A DNA stretch of 64,000 nt from assembly GCA_003116875.1 (NCBI GenBank), contig BCKT01000012.1, forward strand, positions 1,080,098 to 1,144,097, given 5' to 3'. The notes below the pieces were generated by a model. The model was not told the origin of the DNA, did not search any database, and worked only from the letters and a program-made list of their open reading frames with translations. Made by a program: the position numbers and the translations under genes. This DNA comes from Takashimella koratensis (taxonomy: Eukaryota; Basidiomycota; Tremellomycetes; Trichosporonales; Tetragoniomycetaceae). Of the stretch, positions 1 to 10,409 are shown piece by piece. The stretch's first letter is position 1, and each line of letters opens with the position of its first letter.

Positions 1-1877
1 CCGAGAAGCCACCGATGAACGAGGCGAAGCCATTGAAGATCAAGACGAGGGAGAAGAGGACAATGCAGACCCACGCCTGGATAGGCTGGAACCACCCGCG
101 GAAGGTGAGGTTGCGGCGGTCGATACCTGTTTGCTGTTAGTGATCTGCGGGGGTTTTGAAGCATGTTGGCGGCTCACCTTGAGCTTTAAGGGCGCCCTTG
201 AATCGGATGAAGCAGACGCAAATAGAGATCCACATGACGAGCGAGCTGAGGGCGGAGAGGTTGCTGAGCCAGGTGAAGGCTTGGTTGGAGCCGTTGGAAA
301 CACTGAGGAAGGCGAGGAGACCGAAGCAGAAGGCGACAGCGACACCAGGGAGAGGAACACCAGACTTGCTAGTCCAGAGGAAAAACTTGGGCATCGACTC
401 TGGATTATCGTCAGTGGCTGTCTTTGGTCAGGAAATGTTTTACTCACTCTGACGAGCAAGAGCCATGAGCGTTCGGGAAACGGCGTAGGTGTTCTCGTTA
501 CCCGAAGACAAAGCGGAGGTCATCACGACCGCGTTGATGATGGAAGGCAGAACCTTAACACCGGTCTGCGTGCAGATGACCACGAAAGGGGAGCTAGCGG
601 CGGTGTTGCCTCCGAGCGCAACGGCGGAGAGAAGGTCGGGGGACGATTGGCTGATGTTGAGGCCGATGATGAGGGTGGAGAGGAAGTAGATGCCGACGAC
701 TCGGTAGAAGACTGAGGGCGATCAATTACCATCCTGTTGACTTCAGGAAATAAGAGCACTCACTAGTCCTCACAGCGATGCGCATGGTCTTGCGGGGATT
801 GTGCGCCTCGCCGGCAAGCACGGCAATGCCCTCAATCCCACCGTACGAAAAGGCCGCCTTGGTGAGGACGGACCAGAAGCCCAAGAAGCGAGCTTTGGAG
901 ACGGGAGTCAAACCCATGAAGGTGTCATTGAACGGCTCCTCGCGCCAGTAACGACCTCCGATATATTCGTGCATGGGGGGGATGCCACCGACATCGGCAA
1001 TGAGACCGAAGATGATGAGACCAACTGATTTAGGAGTCAGCAAGCGGCATCAGATAAGTAAAGGTGTGGACTTACTGAGGGTGATAACCTTGAGCCACGC
1101 GAAGAAGTGTTCAATTTCACCGTAGCTGTCATTGTCAGGTGTCTGATACCCAAGATGTACTCACTATCGGACGCCAATGACGTTGGTCAAGATGCAGACA
1201 ACAAGGAACACGGCAATGTAAGCGGCCACATGCGAGGAGTTGGGGTCCCAGTAGCCGATCATGACAGCGATAGCAGACATCTCAGAGGGGATAGCCATGC
1301 CGGTCTGGAGGATGTAGTTGATGCCCATCATGAAACCCATCTCCTGGCCAACATATTTGTTGCCCATGTCGATAGCACCACCGATGTTAGGCGCGAAGCA
1401 AGTCCTACGGTAGCGTCAGTGTGTGGAGATGGAGGGGAAGGAGCAGCGACGAGACTCACATTTCACCCAAGCACATCATCATGCAGCCAACAGCCAAGCC
1501 CATAAGCGCGTAGCCCAAGAAGAAACCGACAGGTCCACCTGTTCGATTGAAAGAGATTAGCGACTTTGCCATCGCTAAAAGAGATAGATGGTAGATCACG
1601 CAACCTACCTTTGACCAAAGCGGATCCCGAGCCCAAAAACAGACCGGTGCCGATCGTTCCTGCCAAAGCAATCATGGTCACGACTCGTGGTGGCTAGACA
1701 AAGATCAGCAGATGCTACATGACGCTCTTTTGAACGGCGACAACATACCAAGTTTCGCTTGGTACCGAACTCGCCCTCATGGGTGTGGGCAAGCTCCTCA
1801 TCATTGTGTTCGGCAGCGTAGCCCGCGTCGGCAGCAACGACTGTCGCCTCCTGAGGTGCGTCAGGTTTCTGTTCCAT
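1..1877 (-). CDS. Amino acid permease (AAT/APC family), C-terminus cut by window edge
   Basis: Plasma-membrane amino-acid/proton symporter of the yeast AAT type. The coding sequence is split into many exons; the ATG at 1877 opens MEQKPDAPQE and a hydrophilic N-tail of about 45 residues. The first membrane helix carries the family signature MIALAGTIGTGLFLGSGSAL (around 1620-1680), followed by GYALMGLAVGCMMMCLGEM (1456-1530), MGNKYVGQEMGFMMGINYI (1310-1367), ADVGGIPPMHEYIGG (960-1010) and SYGGIEGIAVLAGEAHNP (790-850). The last visible exon runs off the left edge in the sixth to tenth helices, so the C-terminus is missing. Introns are about 50-65 nt with GT-AG ends. It lies tail-on to the Zn2Cys6 regulator and RidA, which suggests a role in uptake of an amino acid that is then catabolised. 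Family assignment is certain; substrate specificity cannot be read. Confidence 0.93.
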
Positions 1878-2352
1878 CTTCAAGTATGTTCAAGTCGATG
1901 AGAGTAGAGTAGAGTCTGGGGAGTCTCTTTCCTACTTCGAGACGGACGATGCGTATAAGTATTTGCACAGATGACCGGTCGCTCGGACCCGGGACGGACC
2001 CGTGATACCAACCAGGATGTCATTGGTGGGTACGATTTGTTGAGCGCCTCGGTGGCGTCGGAACCTAACGCCACTTGTCTGAGCGCTGTTGTTCAGCGCT
2101 TCTGGATCAAAATAGATCTGAGCGCGGCACAAACGTTACGTAACAGCCTTTTTCCGAGCGCTGTACTTTGAGAAAGCGGACCAGCTCTCCTCCTGATCTC
2201 CCGATGACGGAGGTTACCTTCACGCACTGCTCCGTGGAAACAGGCAGGCGGCAAGGGGCCTGAGTGATTGGCAGCACCCATGGTCTTTCTCATGCAGTGT
2301 GCATACAACAAGGTACAAAGTAGGACTCGCTATTCATGAAAACCCAAGAACT
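1878..2352. other. Intergenic, permease promoter side
   Basis: No gene is supported here. Short open frames lack splice signals or similarity to anything recognisable. It should hold the permease promoter and leader and the 3' end of the transcription factor transcript. Confidence 0.5.
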
Positions 2353-4734
2353 TCAAGTCAAAACACCCATGTCGGGGAGAAGATCGGGCACCTCAGGCTG
2401 GAAGTTGAAACTGTTGTTGATTAGCTGGGGACGACGCCGAGAGTAACAGTGGACGAGCTCACAGATTCTCCAAGCCCGACATGTCAATTATAGACTTCCA
2501 AAATTGGTCCAAAGATTCGTCAGTGGGTATATCGACCAACGCATTTTCTAGACTATTTTATTAGCTTTCGTCTACAGCTTGAAGACTCACGGCAGGAGGG
2601 CAACTTGAAACTCTGAAGCCTGCCTCGCGAGGAGAGGGATGAAATATCGGGCTCGAGAGAGAGCCAGTTGGGCTACGTCCCACTGGTCTTCGGTGCGATA
2701 TCTGCTCATCGTGGAAATGAGCCTAGCGAGTCAGCGCCTGGTATCTTGTAATCTTTCACCTTCTCAGTGCAAACAAGGCTGCTTGCCAGATGGCGTTGTC
2801 AGACTGATCCGTTCGATCCGAGTTCATGATGAGACCTGTATCAGTCAATCTATGGTCGTATGAAAGGACTTACGAGTGAGAAGGGTCAGGCAAAACGAGA
2901 GGAAGAATGGCGAATCTAAGCTGATCAGCTGATGCTGGCACCAATAGGACTCACGAGACGACCAGTAACCTCGGCGGTCGTTCTTGGTCAACGAGCACAG
3001 AAATTCAACAATATCTTCGCAGGATTTCAAGCACGACCTTTGCGATGCGATCTGCACCGACGGATCTTCGTTTGCTACACCGTCCCATGCTTCTCGGACC
3101 ACCATGAGGACTGCACCAAGGTAAGCGAGGTTCAATGAGCATACGCCTGGGGCAGACTCGGCGTCGGGACCGAGAGGTCGAACAAACAGGCTGCGCGCGT
3201 CACGTTCAGACTTCCATTGATCTAGTCGGTACGCAACTTCGCTCAAGCGATCGAGTGGATCAGGGTTGTGGATCTCACAAGCGCACGGAGAGCTTGCAGA
3301 GCTCGATGGTTGCAGGTCGTCCAGGATGTTGACCAACTCGCATAGTGAGATGAAGGCGTCGAGGGAGGTAGTAGGGTTGGGACCGAGTGAAGGAAGCGAC
3401 GTCGTCTTCTGCGCTTGTATCGTCCTTGGTCGACCGAATGTCAAGGATGATCTATGATATCAGTCTGCGATCGCCTCGACGAACTCACAGCTTGTCGTAC
3501 ACCAGCAATGCCCACCACAGCCTCGACCGCAGATCCTTCTCCCACTGCGGGATAGACCAAGTCGAACAGTCCTCGTGCAGACCTAGCAGCCTCGCCGTGC
3601 TTCCTGCGAGACCGAGGGTCAGGAAGTTACCACTGGGGTTGATAGACTCTCTCCCGTCTAGATCCGTTAGGTAAAACTGCATCGTCCATAGCCGTGCTCG
3701 GGGTGACTGCCGACGAAAGTCTTTCATTGTAATGATGTATGCCTCGTGGTGAAGATGTCGCAGAGAAGGGGTGTAGATCAGTCCCGCGGTCAGGCATAGG
3801 CAACGTAATGCAGATGCAGAAGATCGGTCGGCTCGACTATGGCTGGACCAGATGGGGAGTCCTTGCCCTTCGATGTTGAAGAATCTGTTCGTCAATCGCA
3901 CGACCAGGTCCATCGACGTACCTCTGGACTATGCTATCCGCCAAGTGGCTGGTAACCAAAGCTTCCAAAGCAGAGTACGCGTTCTCCTCTCTCCCTTCTG
4001 GTCCGTATGGCTGGCTTTTGTAGAACACGAATGATACGTTGGGCGAGACTTTTCGTATCCGGAGACCAGGAATAGCGGATCGATTTTGGCCTGATGCTTG
4101 CGACTCGTTCTCTTCGTCGCCCGCCATGGTATTGAGCACAAGGGCATCCCGCTCTGACGCTGTGCCTACAAGGTACAGCTCTTCGTCGTCTGCCGCTTCG
4201 TCATCGAGGGCAAGATATGACTGGTTGAAACGAAGATCAAGCGCCAACGCAGCACGGGACGGTGCCGCTTGTCTCGCGCGCCGCACGCTGCTGATCAGCT
4301 CATGCGTTGGGTTGGAGACCCATGGAAGAACGACCGACGCGCTCGTCTCATTGAAGGGCGAGATCACGGTGGTGGAGGAGTGGTACAGTGGTTGAACGGT
4401 TGAGTTGGTGAAGTTTCGCTCCTGACTGGGAGCTGCTAATCGCAGGTCGACTGGACTTGTTTGCGGTAGGGATGCGAAGGCGTTGCCTAACGAGGGTATC
4501 TCCTGCTTGGAGCTCGACGCCTCCATTGAGACGCTTGGCTTGGCGACACTGGATGGAGCGGGTTTGGACGATCGCCTGCCGTACAGAAAGGTACATTGCT
4601 TTCCGCTCCGCACGCAGAGGCTGCAAGGATGGCCGACTTCGGGAATCAGGCAACGTTTCCGGCGCGAGCGGCAATTGTCGCATGGCCTGGAGAGGAACAA
4701 GCGGTCAGCCTCATCCTCACGTGCATCGTATCAT
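2353..4734 (-). CDS. Zn2Cys6 fungal transcription factor
   Basis: Nuclear DNA-binding regulator. The true ATG is at 4734 in a 14-nt first exon; a 34-nt intron (4687-4720) then joins it to the zinc cluster CDNCRSRRKRC followed by CSLCVRSGKQC, six cysteines with C-x2-C-x6-C spacing in each half. A Ser/Pro-rich linker precedes a fungal_trans middle homology region, recognised by LWTMQFYLTDLDGRESINP, ARLLGLHEDCSTWSIPQWEKD and RSRLWWALLVYDKLSSLTFG (3440-3760). Further introns are 3885-3921, 3452-3488, 2916-2954 and 2836-2873, all 37-39 nt, with three more before the TGA at 2353-2355. Length is roughly 690 residues. It is divergent from RidA (562 bp apart) and upstream of the amino-acid permease, so regulation of these neighbours is a reasonable inference. 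Target genes are unknown. Confidence 0.9.
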
Positions 4735-5296
4735 GCCGCGGCTACTGGATCGAGCGGTAGCTGCCGTTGCCGTCTTAGACCGCCAGGGAGTTGACGGCGA
4801 TCACTTTGCCGCGGTGGGGCGCACCGCGAGATACCGAGACTCACCTGAGTTTGCGCGCACGATAGCCGCGAATGGACTTCTCTTCGCCGTCATTCTCTGT
4901 CTCGAGAGAGGCTGCACGGTCCATTCTGCGCTCACGACGGTATGAGGAATAGTGAAGATGGACGGTATGAGGTGGATGCGCTCAAAGATGGAGATGCTGA
5001 GCGAAGGCTCGGAAGATGAATGAGGGGCGACTGGCGGCAAACCAAGGCATGATAAGGGTCTCGGCGGTCTCGGCACCACCGCAGGGCAACCCCGGCGCTC
5101 AACCGATGGCCAAATTACACCAGAGACCTCGTTTCGCACTTGAGCGCCCGAGTTCCGCGCTCAACAAGACACGCCGACCGGGTGGGCAAATTCGAACCGC
5201 CGACTACGTTCACAGACGTCCTCTCCTCCCTCCATCGCAACGTCCACTTCTCATCCATCACCCGACTTCCCCGACTCTATCACAACATCCATCAAC
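4735..5296. promoter_or_regulatory. Divergent promoter between Zn2Cys6 factor and RidA
   Basis: 562-bp non-coding stretch serving both start codons (4734 minus, 5297 plus). It is C/T-rich close to the RidA ATG, as is common for leaders in this window. I see no certain operator; CGG triplets are present but not in a clear palindrome. Confidence 0.5.
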
Positions 5297-5910
5297 ATGC
5301 CCGCAACCATGGAGCATATCGCCGACGTCCCGGACAGTGAGTGACAAGCCTTGGATCATTTCCAACCGGAGAGCAATGGTCGAGGTACAGTGCTGACAGC
5401 CCACAAGTGAAGGCCGTCCCCCACATCCTGTCCCCGGCCGTCCGCCTGGGCGACACCCTCTACCTCTCCGGCCAGACCCCTATCGACGGCACCGGCCGAG
5501 TTATCGACGGCGACATCGAGGAGCTCACCGAGTGAGTCTACTGGCAGGTGCAGCTGCTTGCTCGCTGCTGGTTGCGGACGTGATGCGCGAAATCATGCTT
5601 ATCCAACTACAGGCAGTGCATCCGCAACCTCGAAAAGGTCCTCCACCACAGCGGCGCCAAGCTCGAGGACGTCGTCAAAGTCGTCAGTGAGTGCAAGCTG
5701 CTCTGGACCCCCAGCTTGGGCTTCGTGACGGTCATCCGCTTGTGCTAACACCACCCAGTCTTCTTGAAGGACATGAAAGACTTCCCCCGCGTCAACGCCG
5801 TCTACGAGAAGATCATGCCCGTCCCCAAGCCCGCTCGCTCGTGCATTCAGGTCGCCCAGAACCCCAACGATGTTCGCATCGAGATCGAGTGCATCGCCCG
5901 CGCCCCATAG
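5297..5910 (+). CDS. RidA/YjgF/YER057c/UK114 family enamine deaminase
   Basis: Small trimeric deaminase that hydrolyses reactive enamine/imine intermediates (such as 2-aminoacrylate) released by PLP enzymes. Four exons: 5297-5336, 5408-5531, 5613-5686 and 5759-5910, giving 390 nt and 129 residues, the usual family length. Family hallmarks are LGDTLYLSGQTPID near residue 30, ELTEQCIRNLEKVL, and PKPARSCIQVA, where Arg106 corresponds to the conserved catalytic Arg105 of RidA, ending IEIECIARAP. The first intron uses acceptor CACAAG at 5407, chosen because it is the only one that keeps the frame open. The gene is divergent from the Zn2Cys6 factor, next to the permease, which fits amino-acid catabolism. 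Family call is very secure; cytosolic or mitochondrial location is not evident. Confidence 0.93.
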
Positions 5911-6103
5911 ACAGCGAGTCGTCGACACCTTTACTCTTCGTCCACGAACCAGCTCATGACATGTAACTGCATTGAAATCGTCTCCATGCGCTTCCCTCTC
6001 TGATGAAAACGACTCTTCTCACTAACAGATCTTTAACATCCATCCTTGTGCTTAACGAAACCATGTATACTAATAAACGCAGTGGTCGGGGTCTCGACGC
6101 GCA

Positions 6104-6820
6104 CTACGCGTAACATCGTTGATTATATGCCATATCCCAGTCGTCCTTATACGGTCGGTGGGCCCCCAATCTGTACCATACGAACCACGGAGGCTCTTCC
6201 AAAAGACCACCCGCCTCCGGACCTCGAGAATCATCATCGTTGCTGCTGGAGCTATTTCCTCCCTCTCGGATCAGTCCCTGCACTTCTCCCAGTGGGCTCG
6301 CCCACATGACAGCAACCGTGGTTACCAGCTGATTATCAACGGTGAACGAAACCTTGGGCTTCAGAAGACAGCCAACGGGAGCATAAGTGCACGATTCAGC
6401 TTTGATTGAATCGAGAAGACTTGAGAGATGTCGGTCGGAAAAGCCTTGCTCATTCCACGACATTGCGTCTGCTTCGGTAAAGAGTTGGACACCCTCGAGC
6501 ATGTCATCATTAACACTAGCAATTGAGCGTTGCAACCCATGCTGTAAGCGTTTCACAAGGTCGCAAGAGCGTAGAGTCTGGCCTTGAGTGGTCAGGCTTC
6601 GGAAGAACTCGGTACTCGTCTTGTAAAGTATCGAGTGTCCACCTTGGAAAACAGTGTGCTGTGAGTCTTTGAGCTCGGTACTCGCCACTACCAGAGCGGT
6701 GTCGCCGAAAATGATCGGGACCGCCGATACCCAGGAAATGGGAATCGAGTCACGGTTGTTCGTCTGGTAGAAGTGTTGAAGCTGGGCAAGGTCGACTCCG
6801 GTGTCGTATTTCCTTGACAT
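6104..6820 (-). CDS. Orphan tandem family, member P1 (unknown function)
   Basis: Single-exon frame of 238 codons; ATG at 6820 is preferred over an upstream in-frame codon because it opens MSRKYD at the position equivalent to the starts of the paralogues. No known domain, signal peptide or membrane helix is recognised. It shows the family pattern: N-terminal LxxL segment, a central hydrophobic strand ending VVASTELKD (residues about 41-49), and a C-terminal VTTVAVMWASP block matching VDTVEVVWIMP, VNEVEVFWVRA and VSQVLVGWVMP in the neighbours. It is the most diverged member and has a Ser/Asp-rich insert (SSSSNDDDSRG) plus its own C-tail PWFVWYRLGAHRPYKDD. It is the last of a same-strand array (P6 to P1). 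Function cannot be inferred. Confidence 0.7.
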   Translation of the reverse strand: MSRKYDTGVDLAQLQHFYQTNNRDSIPISWVSAVPIIFGDTALVVASTELKDSQHTVFQGGHSILYKTSTEFFRSLTTQGQTLRSCDLVKRLQHGLQRSIASVNDDMLEGVQLFTEADAMSWNEQGFSDRHLSSLLDSIKAESCTYAPVGCLLKPKVSFTVDNQLVTTVAVMWASPLGEVQGLIREGGNSSSSNDDDSRGPEAGGLLEEPPWFVWYRLGAHRPYKDDWDMAYNQRCYA

Positions 6821-7305
6821 TTTTTTTGAATGTGAATAGAAAAGATAGTGGAACAAAGTTGACTGTGTTCATGACTGCTGACCATGCAGACCTGCCCCGG
6901 CCGTTTCTGGCCAAATCGGAATTTTGTCTGGCCGATGATGTTTGTGACCCCGCTTGGCTATCCTATGTACTGTACACCCTTTGACGTAGATATCCTTTCA
7001 GGCGGGAGTCTTTGCCTAAGATCAGTATGAGATTTCCCACCCGTCACCATTTACTACAAAAGAACTACCTCCCAGAGTATTGGAGAGCTGTAGATGCTAC
7101 ACTGCCTGAATCCCCATTTCCTCACCGACTCTGTCGGTGAACACGCAGTAGTAGTCGAGATATCAGTCTTGCAAGCAACAGCACAGCAGAGGTAACACGT
7201 TTGCATTCACACCATTTCACATTCATTGAAGGTAAACCATTCCAATCTGTCCTTCCCTCACCTTCCAAGTTCATCACCATGAAGACAGGAGCAGAGCTCA
7301 CAAGC
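6821..7305. other. Intergenic between P2 and P1
   Basis: No supported gene. It contains CCCTTTGA at 6977-6984, an imperfect version of the ACAAAGG element found upstream of other family members, about 160 bp upstream of P1, and GAACAAAGTTG at 6851-6861. Confidence 0.45.
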
Positions 7306-7989
7306 TCAAGCGGCAGAGGATGTCCATGAGGGCATGCGAAGGAACAGAGACAGCATCGAGCCGTTCTTGGCCGGCTTCCTTGGCTCGAGAAGTGGATCGT
7401 TTGCATCCTTATCCCTCTTTGGTCCATTTCCTGAGAGAGAGGCGCGCAACGTTCGATCTCTGCCGAGCCCGGGAAGCAGCCATAGGATGGACAGGTCTCT
7501 CGTTGCTCCGTCATCAACGGTGTCATCGAGGGGTACACAAATGGCACTGCCGTATGGTGCGGTAGTTGAGTTCAGCTCGAGAGTGTTGAAGACGCTCTCA
7601 ATCGCGTCGTTTCGCTCCCACGATGCGATGGACTCAATCACGGCATTGGGGCTTGAGGCAAAGTGTCGCGCCAGCTCGCTGTCAGCTTTAACAGCTGTAA
7701 GGAGTGACTGTTTGAACAGCTGTTTTGCGGAGTCGAGGTCATGGGCTTGCAAAGAGGAAGCGAACTCAGCGTTAGTCTGCTGGGTGGCATCCGTTCCGAG
7801 GATAAAGCTTTGAGTAGTTGTTGAGACGATGGGATTCGCACACATGAGCAAGCCTCGATGGCCGTTAATCTTCGTATAGTTGTACGACGCGACCAAGAAG
7901 TTCGAACCATCGAGCCCACTGTTTGTGGCTGCCTGTTCTCGCAGCTCACTGAGACTAAAAGTAGGCATCAAGGAGCCTGGGGTCGCCAT
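7306..7989 (-). CDS. Orphan tandem family, member P2 (unknown function)
   Basis: Single-exon frame of 227 residues from ATG at 7989 (MATPGSLMPTF). It shares the family layout: N-terminal SLSELREQ, a central hydrophobic strand GLLMCANPI where other members have CSTLT/ASTLT, a helical QQTNAEFASSLQ segment equivalent to QVNAQLFNSI in P6, and the C-terminal block TRDLSILWLLPG. The C-tail is basic and polar. No export signal, membrane span or known fold is seen. An ACAAAGG element on the coding strand lies at 8190-8196 (201 bp upstream) and a TATA-like GATATAAACA around 8118-8130. It is a family member by pattern, not by a strong alignment, so homology is likely but unproven. Confidence 0.65.
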   Translation of the reverse strand: MATPGSLMPTFSLSELREQAATNSGLDGSNFLVASYNYTKINGHRGLLMCANPIVSTTTQSFILGTDATQQTNAEFASSLQAHDLDSAKQLFKQSLLTAVKADSELARHFASSPNAVIESIASWERNDAIESVFNTLELNSTTAPYGSAICVPLDDTVDDGATRDLSILWLLPGLGRDRTLRASLSGNGPKRDKDANDPLLEPRKPAKNGSMLSLFLRMPSWTSSAA

Positions 7990-8584
7990 TGTATCTCGTC
8001 TTGTTGTTGGACAACCTGTATGGGGAAGCGACTAATGAGTTTGAAGGAGAAGCCAGAGACTTGAATTTGGTGTCAAGACAGAAAAGGGTGACGAATGACC
8101 GGGGGCAGAGGGTCGAGTGTTTATATCTTTTTGAGGCGGGAATGGAAAGAGGTTTGCGCCGGCGTGTCGGGGGGAGACAACAAGGCAGACCTTTGTGACA
8201 AACCTCCATGGGAACACGGAGTTTTCAATGTCCATAACCCACATTTGGGCAGCATACCATGACTTCCTTTGACAAATTCCAGAGCGCCTCTTTTGTGATT
8301 ACGCGGTGGTAAGCGGAAAGTGGATCTAGGCTTCGCCCATGGGAAAACACGCGCAGCACGGGGGGTTATGATCGGGTGGGCAGGTCTCAAAGGTTGCTTT
8401 TGCACTAGTCATGCAAGACCGGACCACCACTGTTATCCGTGAAACATCATGCATACCGAGAGCTCGGATATGTCCTTTGAACACGGCTGTTACCTCACAG
8501 ATAAGAGATGAAAAAGGATTGCGTATGGCGTCAATCAGGATAGTGTCACACGTTGGGAGTAGTATTGTTCATCCCAGACAGCGG
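7990..8584. promoter_or_regulatory. Intergenic / P2 upstream region
   Basis: Promoter region of P2 and 3' end of P3. Apart from the ACAAAGG element and TATA-like sequence described for P2 I see no further structure. Confidence 0.45.
8190..8196 (-). promoter_or_regulatory. ACAAAGG element upstream of P2
   Basis: ACAAAGG on the coding strand, 201 bp upstream of the P2 ATG. The same heptamer sits about 183, 191 and 200 bp upstream of P3, P5 and P6. HMG-box factors recognise (A)ACAAAG cores; a role here is inferred. Confidence 0.45.
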
Positions 8585-9310
8585 TCAGTGGGCTATCTCC
8601 TCCTCGTTCTGCTCGTCAAACCACTTGTTATAGAGGGATAAACCATTGTCGATTTCGAGTTGAGTTGGAGGAACTGGCATGATCCAGACCACCTCTACAG
8701 TATCCACCGCACTTCCATCAAGGGTAACGGTAGCATTCAATTCGGTCAACTTTTCCCGCATACCCATGATGAACTTCGTGTGGTCTCCGGGCATGGTGCC
8801 TCGAAGTTGTAGTAGACCATCTTTGAGTATCTGCGAAAAAGTTCTAGCCGAAGAGCGGGCGTCTCCCGTCGTCGTCTGCTCCTCATCCAAGGGAGATGCT
8901 GCAGCAGCGCTTCGCGGTGCTGCCTTGAACAATGACGGAGGTACTGGGAAGAATGTGCGCACGTCGTCACAGTGCCATGGCTCTTCTACTAGAGGGCAAC
9001 TCATTGCACAGCTGAAGCGGGGTCTAAACACATCGATCAATTCCGAGAGATTTGAAATCGTACTGTTGCGCAAGTGATGCAAAAACTGCCCGCTGACCTG
9101 AGTTGCCACATCGCGAGCCATGTATGAGTTGCCCGCCGACTCGATTTTGGTCAGAGTGCTGGCAAATATACAAACGCTGTGTCCCTGGGTTATTGGGTTG
9201 GTATAATTGACGATGGCAAAACCGAGGGTGGGAGAAATATCGATTTCCTCGTGATAGTGACGAAGCAGCTGGAGTCCTAGGTATGAAGATGAGGCGTATG
9301 TTTTCGACAT
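8585..9310 (-). CDS. Orphan tandem family, member P3 (unknown function)
   Basis: Single-exon frame of 241 residues from ATG at 9310 (MSKTYASSSYLGLQLLRHY). It has the fullest set of family blocks: LGLQLL near the N-terminus, VCIFASTLTKI around residue 50, VATQVSGQFLHHL around residues 70-80, HTKFIMGMREKL and VDTVEVVWIMPVPPTQ near residues 190-220. A Pro/Ala/Ser-rich variable middle (about residues 125-160) separates the two conserved halves. The acidic tail is DEQNEEEIAH. It is predicted to be soluble. TATAAAAG lies at about 9417-9424 and two ACAAAGG elements at 9493 and 9566. No function is recognised. Confidence 0.7.
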   Translation of the reverse strand: MSKTYASSSYLGLQLLRHYHEEIDISPTLGFAIVNYTNPITQGHSVCIFASTLTKIESAGNSYMARDVATQVSGQFLHHLRNSTISNLSELIDVFRPRFSCAMSCPLVEEPWHCDDVRTFFPVPPSLFKAAPRSAAAASPLDEEQTTTGDARSSARTFSQILKDGLLQLRGTMPGDHTKFIMGMREKLTELNATVTLDGSAVDTVEVVWIMPVPPTQLEIDNGLSLYNKWFDEQNEEEIAH

Positions 9311-9969
9311 CGTGTTACGATCTCAGTTGATCAGCAGAGGGTGAGGGTAGAACGATGGGTAGTTTGTGGACGCGGAGGCTGCTGGAGGAGGGGAGGGAGG
9401 ACGGCTGGCGACCAGCTTTTATACCTGCCTCTCCGGCAAATGGGTTTTGTATCCGATTGTACCGTCGCTTTTGTTTCAAACCGCTAAGGAGAACAAAGGG
9501 TTCGTTCCTTTCAATTGCCAACCGACAGCCCGGTCAAGCCTAGACCACAAAGAACACCATAGAGAACAAAGGTCAAGTCCTTTCACCTCGCGGTAAGCAA
9601 GCCCGACCGGCGGACGGGGTTGGCAATGGTCAAGGTTGGTTCCTGCAAGCGAGAGTGGTTGCAGCTTTCTGCGAGTCATCCGGTCTAAATCGCCGACCTA
9701 GTTTTGTCTTTGGCCGGTCTGGCGGTCAGAGAAGACCACGAGGTTTGGGAGATGATGTCCGGAGTAGACGCACAGCGCCAATGACTGTGGACTGCTTCAA
9801 GCTGCATATGAGAATACGTAAATCAACCATGTACCATCTGAAACCTACTATACAGTGACTTCCACCAAGCCAAGTAGAACACACAGCCCTCGCTCCAAGC
9901 CCAAAATACAGTACACCTTCCATCCCCGCCCAAAGCGCTTGGTAACATCAGCGACATCTGACTGCGAGG
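9311..9969. promoter_or_regulatory. Intergenic / P3 upstream region
   Basis: 659 bp without a supported gene; it holds the P3 promoter elements described separately and the degenerate 3' flank of the P4 fragment. Confidence 0.45.
9493..9572 (+). promoter_or_regulatory. Paired ACAAAGG elements upstream of P3
   Basis: ACAAAGGG at 9493-9500 and ACAAAGG at 9566-9572, 183 and 256 bp upstream of the P3 ATG, in opposite orientation to those of P2, P5 and P6. A TATA-like TATAAAAG lies between them and the gene at about 9417-9424. Confidence 0.45.
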
Positions 9970-10236
9970 TCAGCGACTCCGGCGCGTCGAGGTCGCTTGG
10001 TTCGTTGCGCATGTGGTCGCTGTAGTCTGTGCGAAACGGACGAATTTCCCGGAAGAGTGGTAACCGGAAACTGGTTTGAGCCAGACGATTTCAAGGTCTT
10101 CGATGTCGTCATCAACAAGGGTCCGAATGCTTGCCTTCAAACTGTCGGTGGTCAGACGGGTCCCAATGACGAACTCTGTGCGATTTCCTTGCATCCCACC
10201 TCGCAGCTCCTCGCAGTCTTGGTAGTATTGCTCCAC
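9970..10236 (-). pseudogene. Orphan tandem family fragment P4 (C-terminal half only)
   Basis: An open stretch without an ATG, continuous upstream to a stop near 10350, translates the C-terminal family blocks EELRGGMQGNRTEFVIGTRL and IEDLEIVWLKPV. These align with P3 (LRGTMPGDHTKFIMGM and VDTVEVVWIMPV). The roughly 170 bp between this fragment and the end of P5 cannot hold the missing N-terminal 150 residues, and no upstream exon with the AST block is present. It is therefore a 5'-truncated copy, probably dead, though expression of the piece cannot be excluded. Confidence 0.6.
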
Positions 10237-10409
10237 GCTTGTGGGAGGGCGACCGCCAGGGCAAATTGAACTGCTTTTCGGCTGATTCTTGGTGTCTCGA
10301 CCATACGGGAAAAATTCACTGTTCTTGGAAATGTATTCTCGTTCGATAAGATCTCACATTGCGATGTTACGATGGATTTACAAGGCTCAAGAGATTGATA
10401 AACAAATAG

